Below are positions 44,010-52,740 of a DNA stretch of 64,000 bases, piece by piece. How positions within the stretch are numbered: the stretch's first letter is position 1; each line of letters opens with the position of its first letter. The stretch comes from JANJTY01 sp038257155. Lineage in GTDB: Bacteria; Pseudomonadota; Gammaproteobacteria; Xanthomonadales; Xanthomonadaceae. The position numbers and the translations under genes are program-made. The stretch spans positions 124,001-188,000 of the forward strand of contig JBBSJP010000002.1 in the NCBI GenBank assembly GCA_038257155.1. Direction: 5' to 3'. A model generated the notes under the pieces. The model was given only the letters and a program-made list of their open reading frames with translations, did not search any database and was not told the DNA's origin.

Positions 44010-45362
44010 TCACTGCGAGATCTGCCGCGTCATCGGCACCGCCACGCCATAATTGGCGCGCTGGACCACGCCATCGTCACCGATCAGGTTGCCGTTCTCG
44101 AACTGCTGCAGCACCACGCCGATGACAGGCACTCCGAAATAACGGCGGCCGCTGTTGCTGACCAGTGCTCCGCCATAAAAACCGCGAAACGTACCTTCCG
44201 CGGCAGGTGGTATGACCCAGCTCATTGGAAGGACTTCGATGCCAAGCACTGCACTGGACTGGAGAGATTGCGGGCCATAAACATCGGGAAAAGACAAGAC
44301 AGCCACACTGGCAAGGTGATGCAGGTCCCAATAGGGATGACATCCCTGAGGCGGTTCCCCGGGACAAACCTGCCCAACGCCGCCAACATACTGAGCGCTC
44401 CTGTCGAAGGTGGAGAGAAACAAGTACGCAGAGTGCAGGTTTCCGACCTGGTCTTCGACGAAGTGATGCCGCATTGGATAGGCAAAAACCAGATCCGACC
44501 TCCCCGCCAACGTCGGCGATTCGGAGAACTCTCCACGCACACTCCCTGCCATCAGGGCCGCTGCCACCGCATTGCGAGGCGATTCCCAGCTATCTTCGAG
44601 ACACTCCCGCGCGTCACAGGTGCGGCTGCGTGTCGCATCGTGCGTCGTGCCGCTGTCATGCGCCGACGCCAGATCGGGCACGAGCGAGGATGGCGCGCTG
44701 TGCTGGCTGACGTCCGAAAACTCACGCAACGCAGTGGCAGGAATCGTATAAGCCGTGCCCTTCTGCACGTGGACCAGATTCAGCGTGCCGCGCAGCGCCG
44801 CGTCGACGTTTGACGCATTCACATCGGCGCGCGGGTCCTGCGACCAGGCACCGGTATTCCAGCGCGCCGCCAAACCCTGGCAACTTCCGTCAAACGATAC
44901 ATTGGGAATCGTCGCCATCACGATGAACTCGATGAATCCGTGGTCAGCGTCCAGATCTACGCTGCCCGACCAGGGAGACACGGCGCCAGGCTCGCCGACC
45001 AGCACGCAACTGCTGTCGCTGCTGGCCAGGCGCGAGCGCCCGCCCGGCAGTCCCACGATGGAGGCAGCCCAGCTGTCCTCCCGCGTGCGCAGGTAGAGGT
45101 TGGCGGCGAACAATACTTGTCCCTCGGCACCGCGAATCAGCACTTTCACCGCCTGGGTCGGTGTACCGGTGAAACGGTACTGAGACCCGCTGTCCACCAC
45201 CCGCACCACACTGGTGTGACCATTGGTGGTTGCCCATATCGGAATCACCAATGCGTCGCCTTCCCCATGCGGGCCAAGCTGCACTGCACCCACCGGAACC
45301 GCGAAGACCATCGCTGCGGCCATCAGCCAGATCGACAATTCACGTTTCGAACTGCGCTTCAT
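44010..45362 (-). CDS. Array paralogue A (subtype I): exported protein of unknown function
   Basis: A 450-residue protein and the last of six tandem paralogues. Its signal peptide (LSIWLMAAAMVFAVPVGA) is followed by the shared core: GEGDALVIPIWATTNGH, LYLRTREDSWAASIVGL, GRSRLASSDSSCVLVGEPGA, SVDLDADHGFIEFIVMATI, YTIPATALREFSDVSQH and a terminal QRANYGVAVPMT. Subtype I marks are CPGEPPQGCHPYW, FPDVYGPQSLQSSAVLGIE and SNSGRRYFGVPVIG. Paired cysteines suggest disulfides in the periplasm or outside the cell. No lipobox, membrane helix or known domain is seen. The layout recalls uncharacterised proteobacterial secreted proteins with a YPYYT motif at the PIWATT position, from memory only. Confidence 0.8.
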   Translation of the reverse strand: MKRSSKRELSIWLMAAAMVFAVPVGAVQLGPHGEGDALVIPIWATTNGHTSVVRVVDSGSQYRFTGTPTQAVKVLIRGAEGQVLFAANLYLRTREDSWAASIVGLPGGRSRLASSDSSCVLVGEPGAVSPWSGSVDLDADHGFIEFIVMATIPNVSFDGSCQGLAARWNTGAWSQDPRADVNASNVDAALRGTLNLVHVQKGTAYTIPATALREFSDVSQHSAPSSLVPDLASAHDSGTTHDATRSRTCDARECLEDSWESPRNAVAAALMAGSVRGEFSESPTLAGRSDLVFAYPMRHHFVEDQVGNLHSAYLFLSTFDRSAQYVGGVGQVCPGEPPQGCHPYWDLHHLASVAVLSFPDVYGPQSLQSSAVLGIEVLPMSWVIPPAAEGTFRGFYGGALVSNSGRRYFGVPVIGVVLQQFENGNLIGDDGVVQRANYGVAVPMTRQISQ

Positions 45363-45466
45363 TTCACTTCACTCCAACGCGACAGGGCGAGTCTCGCAAG
45401 CATCCAGCAACACGATCGCCGATTCACGACAAGGGCACGCTTCTGGCAAACCTCACGAAGTGTGGA

Positions 45467-46837
45467 TTAGGGGGCTACGTGCGTCCTGGCGGTCATCGGA
45501 ACCGCCACGCCGTAGTTGGCACGCTGGGGCACGCCATCTGCCCCGATCAGATTGCCGTTAAGGAACTGCTGGAGGACCACACCAATGACCGGCGATCCGG
45601 TATGAACATGGCCCTCGTTGCTGACAAGGGTTCCAGACTGGGCACTGACAAACGTGCCTTCGTCGGGCGGAAGCTGGGAAGGAGGCAAGTGCATTCGGTC
45701 TATCCCCAGCACTTCGCTTGGCAGCACCGCGGAGCTATCTGAAGCGGGTAGGAAGGACACTGCGACAACGCTTTCCTGGAAACTAAGATTCCATGGCAGG
45801 AATGTGAAGCAAGCACCGAGTGGCACTGCTGGCGGGCAAACGCAGGTGCTGCACGACTCGCCTCCAATCAGCATCCCGGTTCGATCAAACGTCACCAGCG
45901 ACATCCGAGGCTTCTCGAGGGACTGGTCCGACCCATCAAGAAAGTGGTGGCGCATCGGATAGCTGAACACGAGATCCGACTTGCCAGCCAGACTCAAGGA
46001 CCGTGTGTACTCGCCGTTCAGCTCTTCGACCAACAGCGCCGCCGCAACCGCATGGCGCGGCTGCGCCCAGGAGCTGGTCACGCAACCCCGCGAATCGCAG
46101 ACCCGGCTGCGTGTCCGGTTGTTCGGCGTGCCACTGTCATACGTCGAGGCCAGGTCGGGCCGCACTGCACCTGGCCTGGTGTGCTGAGGAATATCTGAAA
46201 ACTCGCGCAACGCGGTCGCAGGAATGGTGTAGGACGTGCCCTTGGGCACATTGACCAGATTCAAGGTACCGCGCAGCACCGCCTCACGGTTGGACTCGTG
46301 CAAGCCGGCAGCGGGATCCTGCGACCAGGTGCCCGTGTTCCAGCGTGTTGCCAGTCCAGTGCAGCTACCGATCGCAGATTCCACTGTTGCCATGACGATC
46401 AATTCAATGAAACCGTGGTCAGCGTCCAGATCAACGCTCCCCGCCCAAGGAGCCACAGCGCCAGGCCCACCGACAAGCACGCAGTTGTCGTCGCTGCTGG
46501 CCAGCCGCGAGCGGCCATTGGACAAGGATACGATCGAGGCTGCCCAGGTATCTTCGGCATTGCGCAGGTAGATATTGGCACTGAACTGAACTTGTCCATG
46601 CGCATCGCGCACCAGGAGCTTCACGGCCTGGGACGGCACCGGATAGGTGATCTCCCGCGACTGGCTATCGACCACGTTGAGCACACTCAAGTGACCGTTG
46701 GTCGTTGCCCAAATCGGAAAGATCAGCGCATCACCTTCGCCGCTGGGACTCAGTTCAACCGCTGCCAGCGGCGAGACGCACGCCAACATGCCGGACATCA
46801 GCCAGGGCATCGCATACTGGCGGGTCCTCACGTTCAT
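45467..46837 (-). CDS. Array paralogue B (subtype II): exported protein of unknown function
   Basis: A 456-residue paralogue. I start at the ATG at 46837, giving a signal peptide (MPWLMSGMLACVSPLAA). The longer frame to 47050 runs into gene C. The core motifs are present (GEGDALIFPIWATTNGHLSV, LRNAEDTWAASIVSL, GRSRLASSDDNCVLVGGPGA, DADHGFIELIVMATV, PQRANYGVAVPMT). Subtype II marks are NGEYTRSLSLAGKSDLVFS, a dense cysteine patch (SCSTCVCPPAVP then GACF), LPSEVLGIDRMHLPPSQ and SNEGHVHTGSPVIG. The extra cysteines distinguish it from subtype I. Function is unknown. Confidence 0.8.
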   Translation of the reverse strand: MNVRTRQYAMPWLMSGMLACVSPLAAVELSPSGEGDALIFPIWATTNGHLSVLNVVDSQSREITYPVPSQAVKLLVRDAHGQVQFSANIYLRNAEDTWAASIVSLSNGRSRLASSDDNCVLVGGPGAVAPWAGSVDLDADHGFIELIVMATVESAIGSCTGLATRWNTGTWSQDPAAGLHESNREAVLRGTLNLVNVPKGTSYTIPATALREFSDIPQHTRPGAVRPDLASTYDSGTPNNRTRSRVCDSRGCVTSSWAQPRHAVAAALLVEELNGEYTRSLSLAGKSDLVFSYPMRHHFLDGSDQSLEKPRMSLVTFDRTGMLIGGESCSTCVCPPAVPLGACFTFLPWNLSFQESVVAVSFLPASDSSAVLPSEVLGIDRMHLPPSQLPPDEGTFVSAQSGTLVSNEGHVHTGSPVIGVVLQQFLNGNLIGADGVPQRANYGVAVPMTARTHVAP

Positions 46838-46865
46838 TGTGTGCTCCTGAAGTAATCCATTCGTG

Positions 46866-48218
46866 CTACTGCGTGACCTGCCGCGCCATCGGCACCGCCA
46901 CGCCGTAATTAGCCCGTTGCTGCACGCCATCGTCACCAACCAGGTTGCCGTTCTCGAACTGCTGCAGCACCACTCCGATGACAGGCACTCCGAAATGCCG
47001 GCGGCCGCTGTTGCTGACCAGTGCTCCGCCATAAAAACCGCGAAACGCACCTTCCGCGGCAGGTGGTAGGACCCAGATCATATGAAGGACTTCGATGCCC
47101 AGCACCGCACTGGACTGAAGAGAGTCCGGGCCATAAACATCGGGAAAAGACAAGACAGCCACACTGCCAAGGTGATGCAGGCTCCAATACGGATGACATC
47201 CCTGAGCCGGTTCACCGGGGCAAACGTGTGGAATGCCGCCAACACGCTGAGCACTTCTGTCGAAGGTGGAGAGATACAAGCGCGCCGAGTCCAGTTGTGT
47301 GACTTGGTCTTCGACGAAGTGATGCCGCAACGGGTAGGTAAACACAAGATCGGATTTCCCGTTCAGCGTTGGCGAGTTGGAGTACTCACCGCGCAGACTC
47401 GCAGCCATCAGGGCCGCAGCCACTGCATCGCGGGGCGAGGCCCAGGTATCTTCAAGGCATTGCTCAACATCACAGGTGCGACTGCGCGTTGCGCCTTCAG
47501 CCGTGCCGCTGTCATGGGCCGAGGCCAGATCCGGCGAGGCCGAGGATGGCGCGGTGTGTTGGGCGATGTTCGAGAACTCGCGCAGCGCAGTTGCGGGAAT
47601 GGTGTAGGCGGTGCCCTTCTGCACATTCACCAGATTCAGGCTGCCGCGCAGCGCCGCTCCGGTATTCGACTCATGCAGGTCTGCGCTTGGATCCTGCGAC
47701 CAGACACCGGTGTTCCAGCGCTCTGCCAGTTCTCCGCAGCTGTTGCCGAACGCTACGTTGGGAATTGTCGCCATGACGATGAACTCGATGAAGCCGTGGT
47801 CGGCGTCCAGATCGATGCTGCCAGACCATGGCGCTGCGGTGCCCTGGTCATCAACCAGCACGCAGCTGTCGTCGCTGCTGGCCAAGCGTGAGCGCCCATC
47901 GGGCAGGGACACGATTGAGGCCGTCCAGCTATCCTCCCGCGTGCGCATGTAAAGATTGGCCCCGAACAGAAGCTGCCCCTGGGAATCGCGCAGCAGCACT
48001 TTTACCGCCTGAGTAGGCGGACCAAAAATTCGCCGCTGTGATTGGCTGTCCACCACGCTCAGCACACTGAGGTGACCATTGGTCGTAGTCCAGATGGGAA
48101 ACACCAAGGCGTCTCCCTCTCCACGCGTACTGAGTTGCACTGCGCCCAGCGGACTTGCGAAAGCCATCGCTGCAGCCATCAGCGAATACGTCGCTTTCCG
48201 GATCAATTCGGCTTTCAT
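46866..48218 (-). CDS. Array paralogue C (subtype I): exported protein of unknown function
   Basis: A 450-residue subtype I protein, the closest relative of A. The signal peptide is YSLMAAAMAFASPLGA. Core motifs are GEGDALVFPIWTTTNGH, YMRTREDSWTASIVSLPDGR, the DQGTAAPWSGSIDLDADHG variant and YTIPATALREFSNIAQH. The C-terminal third (CPGEPAQGCHPYW, FPDVYGPDSLQSSAVLGIEV, SNSGRRHFGVPVIG) is almost the same as in A, and the DNA is nearly identical over several hundred bases. This suggests recent duplication or gene conversion. It starts only 28 bases before gene B reads on, so cotranscription is likely. Confidence 0.8.
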   Translation of the reverse strand: MKAELIRKATYSLMAAAMAFASPLGAVQLSTRGEGDALVFPIWTTTNGHLSVLSVVDSQSQRRIFGPPTQAVKVLLRDSQGQLLFGANLYMRTREDSWTASIVSLPDGRSRLASSDDSCVLVDDQGTAAPWSGSIDLDADHGFIEFIVMATIPNVAFGNSCGELAERWNTGVWSQDPSADLHESNTGAALRGSLNLVNVQKGTAYTIPATALREFSNIAQHTAPSSASPDLASAHDSGTAEGATRSRTCDVEQCLEDTWASPRDAVAAALMAASLRGEYSNSPTLNGKSDLVFTYPLRHHFVEDQVTQLDSARLYLSTFDRSAQRVGGIPHVCPGEPAQGCHPYWSLHHLGSVAVLSFPDVYGPDSLQSSAVLGIEVLHMIWVLPPAAEGAFRGFYGGALVSNSGRRHFGVPVIGVVLQQFENGNLVGDDGVQQRANYGVAVPMARQVTQ

Positions 48219-48327
48219 CGTTCTTCCCCGCAGACCGTCGACGCGATAGCCGTGCCGGCTTCAAACTTCTCCGAAAGGGTGTAATGCCTCGACGCAGGTG
48301 GACACCGCCCAGATCCCATTTCGCCGC

Positions 48328-49692
48328 TCACGGAGTTCCACCCGTCATCGGTAGTGCAACCCCATAGTTGGCGCGCTGAGGAACGCCGTCGGCCCCGATC
48401 AGATTACCGTTCTCGAACTGCTGCAGAACCACGCCGATCACTGGCAAGCCGGTGTGAACATGACCCTCGTTGCTGGTAAGCGCTCCGAACTGACGGCTGA
48501 TGAACGTACCTTCGGCAGACGGAAGCAATGAGAATGATGGCAAATGCACGCGGTAGACTCCCAGCACCTCGCTGGGAAGCAAGCTGGAACTGTCATCACT
48601 GAGCAAGAAGGACAGCGCTATAACGCTTTCTTCAAAGTCAAGCATCCACGGCTCGGTATAGGAGCATCCGTGCGGCGGCGCGGCCGATGGACACACGCAG
48701 CAGATGTATCCACCCCTGAACATTCCGGACCGGTCGAATGTGGCCAGATCCACCCGCGGCGAATCCATGTCGTCTCCAGTGCCTTTCTCAAAGTGATGCC
48801 GCAGCGGATAGCTGAACACGAGATCGGATTTTCCGGCCAGGCTTGATGATCGGGTGTATTCGCCGTTCACGGCTTCAACCAGGAGCGCGGCCGCCACCGC
48901 ATTGCGCGGCAAGGTCCACGTGCTCTCCATGCAACCCGTGCCGTCACAGCTCCGACTGCGCGTGGCATTGTCGGCTGTGCCGCTGTCGTGCGCCGAGGCC
49001 AGATCCGGCAAGGCGGAGGACGGCGCGGTGTGCTGACTGATGTCTGAAAACTCGCGCAGCGCGGTGGCTGGAATGGTGTAGGAAGTGCCCTTCTGTACAT
49101 TGACCAGGTTGAGCGTGCCACGCACTGCCGCATCCAGGCTTGACTCGTCGAAGGCGGAGGCTGGGTCTTGCGACCAGACGCCGCTGTTCCAACTTGTCGC
49201 GAGTCCTGTGCAGCTGCCATCACCCGCCCCGCTTCCGATCGTTCCCATGACGATCATTTCAATGAATCCGTGGTCGGCATCGAGTTCAACGCTGCCTGAC
49301 CACGGCACCACTGCGCCAGGCTCTCCGATCAGCACGCAGCTGTCGTCACTGCTGGCCAGACGGGAGCGTCCGTTCGGCTGTGACACGATCGAAGCTGCCC
49401 AGGTGTCCTCGCCATTGAGCAGGTAAAGGTTGGCGCCGAACAGCAGCTCGCCCCGCGCATCGCGCACCAGCAATTTCACCGCCTGAGCAGGGAGTGAACC
49501 GAAGACTCGTCGGGGGTGGCTATCCACCACGCTGAGCACGCTCAAGTGCCCATTGGTCGTCGCCCAGATGGGATAGACCAGCGCATCACCTTCGCCACTG
49601 GGGCTGAGTTCCACGGCAGACAGCGGCGAAGCGCACGCCAGCAAGCCGGCTACTATCCAGCGCATCACCGTCCGACTGGTGATCGTCTTCAT
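48328..49692 (-). CDS. Array paralogue D (subtype II): exported protein of unknown function
   Basis: A 454-residue subtype II protein from the ATG at 49692 (MKTITSRTVMRWIVAGLLAC, cleaved near LSA). Shared core: GEGDALVYPIWATTNGHLSV, LLNGEDTWAASIVSQPNGRS, SVELDADHGFIEMIVMGTI, YTIPATALREFSDISQHTAP. Subtype II marks are NGEYTRSSSLAGKSDLVFS, a CCVCPSAAPPHGC cysteine patch, LLPSEVLGVYRVHLPSFS and SNEGHVHTGLPVIG. The C-terminus reads NYGVALPMT, a conservative change. Function is unknown; probably secreted with several disulfides. Confidence 0.8.
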   Translation of the reverse strand: MKTITSRTVMRWIVAGLLACASPLSAVELSPSGEGDALVYPIWATTNGHLSVLSVVDSHPRRVFGSLPAQAVKLLVRDARGELLFGANLYLLNGEDTWAASIVSQPNGRSRLASSDDSCVLIGEPGAVVPWSGSVELDADHGFIEMIVMGTIGSGAGDGSCTGLATSWNSGVWSQDPASAFDESSLDAAVRGTLNLVNVQKGTSYTIPATALREFSDISQHTAPSSALPDLASAHDSGTADNATRSRSCDGTGCMESTWTLPRNAVAAALLVEAVNGEYTRSSSLAGKSDLVFSYPLRHHFEKGTGDDMDSPRVDLATFDRSGMFRGGYICCVCPSAAPPHGCSYTEPWMLDFEESVIALSFLLSDDSSSLLPSEVLGVYRVHLPSFSLLPSAEGTFISRQFGALTSNEGHVHTGLPVIGVVLQQFENGNLIGADGVPQRANYGVALPMTGGTP

Positions 49693-49771
49693 TGCTGTGT
49701 ATCCCTTGCGTATCGCAACATTGGTGGCGAGCGGTGGCCACACGCGAAGCAAACGTGGCTGCCCTTTCCCA

Positions 49772-51118
49772 TCACAGCGTGGTCTGCCGCGTCATCGGCA
49801 CGGCCACGCCGTAGTTGGCGCGTTGTGGCACGCCATCCTCACTGATCAGGTTGCCGTTCTCGAACTGCTGCAGCACCACGCCGATTACCGGCATGCCGAC
49901 GTAGTTGCGGCCACCGTTGCTGGTGAGATGTTGGCCGAAATAGCTCTGAAACTGACCCTCCGCCGGGGCAGGCACCTCGAACCCCAAGGCCTGGATCTCG
50001 AGCCCCAGCACGGCGCTGGGGAATGCGTCTGGCTGCGAGACCTCCGGGAACGAGAGTGCCTCCAGGCTGGCAGTGTGAAGCCGCTCCCAAAAGTGTTCGC
50101 AACCTTGCGGTGGGGGAGTGGGGGGGCAGCCGGGGCGCCTGCCGCCAATCCAATGCCCCTCTCGATCAAAGGTATGCAGGGCGAGTCGTGCAGAGCCCAA
50201 GTGAGGCGGGCCACCGCCACTGTAGTGATGCCGCATCGGATAGCTGAACACAAGATCGGATTTGCCTGCCAGCGACGGTGAATTGGAGTACTCACCGAGC
50301 AGCTTTCTTGCCATCAGCGTGGCTGCCACCGCATCGCGTGGCGAAGCCCAGGTGTCTTCCAGACACTGCCTTGCTTCGCAAACCCGGCTGCGCGTGGCGT
50401 TGTCCACCGTGCCGCTATCGTGCGCCGACGAAAGATCGGGCACACCCGAGCTGGGCGCGGTGTGCTGGCTGATGTCCGAAAACTCGCGCAGTGCGGTGGC
50501 GGGAATGGTGTAGGACGTACCCTTCTGCACATTGACCAGATTCAGTGTGCCGCGCAGCCCGGCATCGGCGTTGGTTGCGGCAAGATCAACGGCGGGGTCT
50601 TGCGACCAGACGCCGCCGTTCCAGAGTGCCGCCAGCCCCTCGCAGCTTCCGTCGCCGCCCTGGGAACCAAAGGTCGCCATGGCGATGACTTCGATGAATC
50701 CATGGTCGGCCTCCAGATCGACACTGCCAGACCACGGCGCCACAGCACCCGGCTCGCCGACCAGGACGCAGCTGTCGTCGCTGCTGGCAAGGCGCGAGCG
50801 ACCGTCCGATAACCGTGTGATCGATGCCGCCCAGGTGTCCTCCCTGGTGCGCGTATAGATGTTGGCGCTGAACAGCAGATCCCCCTGCGCATCGCGCAGC
50901 AGCAGCTTGATGGCCTGGGTTGGTAGTCCTGAGGCGCGGGTTTGGGATTGCGCGTCCACTACGCTGAGCACGCTCAGGTGCCCATTGGTCGTGGCCCAGA
51001 TCGGAAAGATCAGTGCGCCGCCCTCGCCGCTGGGGCTGAGTTCAACGGCGGCGAGCGGCTTGGTGAATGCCAGCATGCCGACCAACAACCAGTACATCGT
51101 AGTGGCCCTGGCCCTCAT
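49772..51118 (-). CDS. Array paralogue E (subtype I, divergent): exported protein of unknown function
   Basis: A 448-residue protein. The ATG at 51118 has an AGGAG site six bases upstream, so the in-frame ATG at 51139 is not used. The signal peptide is MYWLLVGMLAFTKPLAA. The core is conserved (GEGGALIFPIWATTNGHLSV, YTRTREDTWAASITRLSDG, DLEADHGFIEVIAMATF). The C-terminal half groups with A and C by CPPTPPPQGCEHFW, FPSAVLGLEIQALGFEVP and SNGGRNYVGMPVIG but is clearly more diverged. Ends QRANYGVAVPMT like the others. Function is unknown. Confidence 0.8.
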   Translation of the reverse strand: MRARATTMYWLLVGMLAFTKPLAAVELSPSGEGGALIFPIWATTNGHLSVLSVVDAQSQTRASGLPTQAIKLLLRDAQGDLLFSANIYTRTREDTWAASITRLSDGRSRLASSDDSCVLVGEPGAVAPWSGSVDLEADHGFIEVIAMATFGSQGGDGSCEGLAALWNGGVWSQDPAVDLAATNADAGLRGTLNLVNVQKGTSYTIPATALREFSDISQHTAPSSGVPDLSSAHDSGTVDNATRSRVCEARQCLEDTWASPRDAVAATLMARKLLGEYSNSPSLAGKSDLVFSYPMRHHYSGGGPPHLGSARLALHTFDREGHWIGGRRPGCPPTPPPQGCEHFWERLHTASLEALSFPEVSQPDAFPSAVLGLEIQALGFEVPAPAEGQFQSYFGQHLTSNGGRNYVGMPVIGVVLQQFENGNLISEDGVPQRANYGVAVPMTRQTTL

Positions 51119-51269
51119 GGTCGGCTCCTTGTGAAGCACATCGGGGTGGCGGACCTGGACTCACAGAGCCCAAACCGCTGAATCGGCGTAAACGTGCTGC
51201 GCGGTATCACGTCATCGTGTGCCGCATGCCATGGCGGTGGGCCAAGGCCTACCCTACGGGAATGCCTGC

Positions 51270-52634
51270 TCATGGCCACACCATCCGACGCGTCATCGGC
51301 ACTGCAACACCGTAGTTGGCGCGTTGCGGTACGTCATCTGGCCCAATCAAGTTGCCGTTCTCAAACTGTTGCAAAACCACGCCAATTACCGGCAAACCTT
51401 GGTAGACATGGCCTTCCCTACTGGTAACCCGCCAATAGGAACTGCCGACAACCGCACCTTCAGCAGGCGGTGGTTGAGAGAACGACGGCAAGGACGTCTG
51501 CTCAATACCCAAAACCTCACTGGGCTGCAATTCGCTGGCGTCCCCACCGAACAGGAACGACCCCACCACCATGTTGCTCATCGAACTCATGCTCCAGGGG
51601 TGTTCGAAAACGCACCCATTCGGGGGCGCAGGTGAACAAATGCCGTATTCCCATCCCGTTCTCGCGCCGGATCGATCGAATGTGGCTAGTTCCACCCACG
51701 CATACCCCAAGGCCGAGCTCCCCTCCGCCAAGTGATGACGCAACGGATAGCTGAACACGAGATCGGTCTTCCCGGCCAATGTCGGAGAGTTCGAGTAATC
51801 ACCCCGCAGCTCCGATGCCAACAGCGCCGCCGCAACTGCATCACGCGGCAGCGCCCAGGTGCTTTCCACACAACTCCGCGCATCACAGACCCGGCTGCGT
51901 GTGGCGTTGGCCGACGTGCCGCTGTCGTGTGCCGAGGCCAGGTCCGGCAGCACCGAATTCGGCGCCGTGTGTTGAGGAATATCGGAAAACTCGCGCAGTG
52001 CGGTGGCCGGAATGGTGTAGGACGTGCCCTTCTGAACATTGACCAGATTCAGGGTGCCGCGAAGCGCTGCGGTATGGTGCTGTTCATTCAGGTCGATGCC
52101 TGGATCCTGAGACCAGACACCGCCGTTCCAGCGGCTCGCCAGGCCTACGCAGCTGCCGTCCGTCCACGCCAGGCGAAACGAGGCCATCACGATGAACTCT
52201 ATGAAGCCGTGGTCGGCGTCCAGATCGACACTGCCGGACCAGGGCTCTACCGCGTCACCAGACTCACCCACCAGCACGCAACTGCCATCGCTGCTGGCCA
52301 GTCGGGATCGTCCGTCTGGCAGCGGTGTGATGGACGCGGTCCAGGTGTCCTCTCTGTTGCGCAGATACAGGTTGGCGCTGAACAGCACCCCCCCTTGGGC
52401 ATCGCGCAGCAGCATCTTTACGGCTTGAGACGGGAGGCCCGCGAAACTGGAGTGGTACTGACTATCCACCACACTAAGCACACTCAAGTGCCCGTTGGTC
52501 GTCGCCCAGATCGGGAAGACCAGCGCACCGCCCTCGCCACTGGGACTGATTTCCACGGCTGCAACCGGAGCGGAAAACGCCAACAGACCAGTCAACGCCC
52601 AGCGCATCGCAGTCCAATCATTCACAGGAGTCAT
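51270..52634 (-). CDS. Array paralogue F (subtype II, mixed): exported protein of unknown function
   Basis: A 454-residue protein and the first gene of the array, starting at the ATG at 52634 after an AAGGA site seven bases upstream. The signal peptide is MRWALTGLLAFSAPVAA. Core motifs are intact (GEGGALVFPIWATTNGHLSV, LRNREDTWTASITPLPDGRS, DLDADHGFIEFIVMASF). The extreme C-terminal part is subtype II (LQPSEVLGIEQTSLPSFS, SREGHVYQGLPVIG), yet the middle reads GDYSNSPTLAGKTDLVFSYP as in subtype I. This mosaic suggests recombination between array members. Its upstream gap (52635-52740) is shared with a divergent gene and probably carries the array promoter. Confidence 0.8.
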   Translation of the reverse strand: MTPVNDWTAMRWALTGLLAFSAPVAAVEISPSGEGGALVFPIWATTNGHLSVLSVVDSQYHSSFAGLPSQAVKMLLRDAQGGVLFSANLYLRNREDTWTASITPLPDGRSRLASSDGSCVLVGESGDAVEPWSGSVDLDADHGFIEFIVMASFRLAWTDGSCVGLASRWNGGVWSQDPGIDLNEQHHTAALRGTLNLVNVQKGTSYTIPATALREFSDIPQHTAPNSVLPDLASAHDSGTSANATRSRVCDARSCVESTWALPRDAVAAALLASELRGDYSNSPTLAGKTDLVFSYPLRHHLAEGSSALGYAWVELATFDRSGARTGWEYGICSPAPPNGCVFEHPWSMSSMSNMVVGSFLFGGDASELQPSEVLGIEQTSLPSFSQPPPAEGAVVGSSYWRVTSREGHVYQGLPVIGVVLQQFENGNLIGPDDVPQRANYGVAVPMTRRMVWP

Positions 52635-52740
52635 AGCGTGTTCCTTGCGTCGCACTTCGAGGCGGCGGAGTGGGTCGCGCGCAACGCAACCCGTCTAAAC
52701 ACGCACACCTGCTGCAGTGCCTTGTGGCATCCTGCGCCGC

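Noticed and set aside
46838..47050. N-terminal extension of paralogue B into gene C
   Set aside because: The extension is a frame-shifted reading of gene C, and the signal peptide begins at 46837.
44010..52634. A single repeat-rich giant gene or phase-variable array
   Set aside because: Each unit has its own start, signal peptide and stop, with 28-151 base gaps. No homopolymer or invertible repeat was seen.
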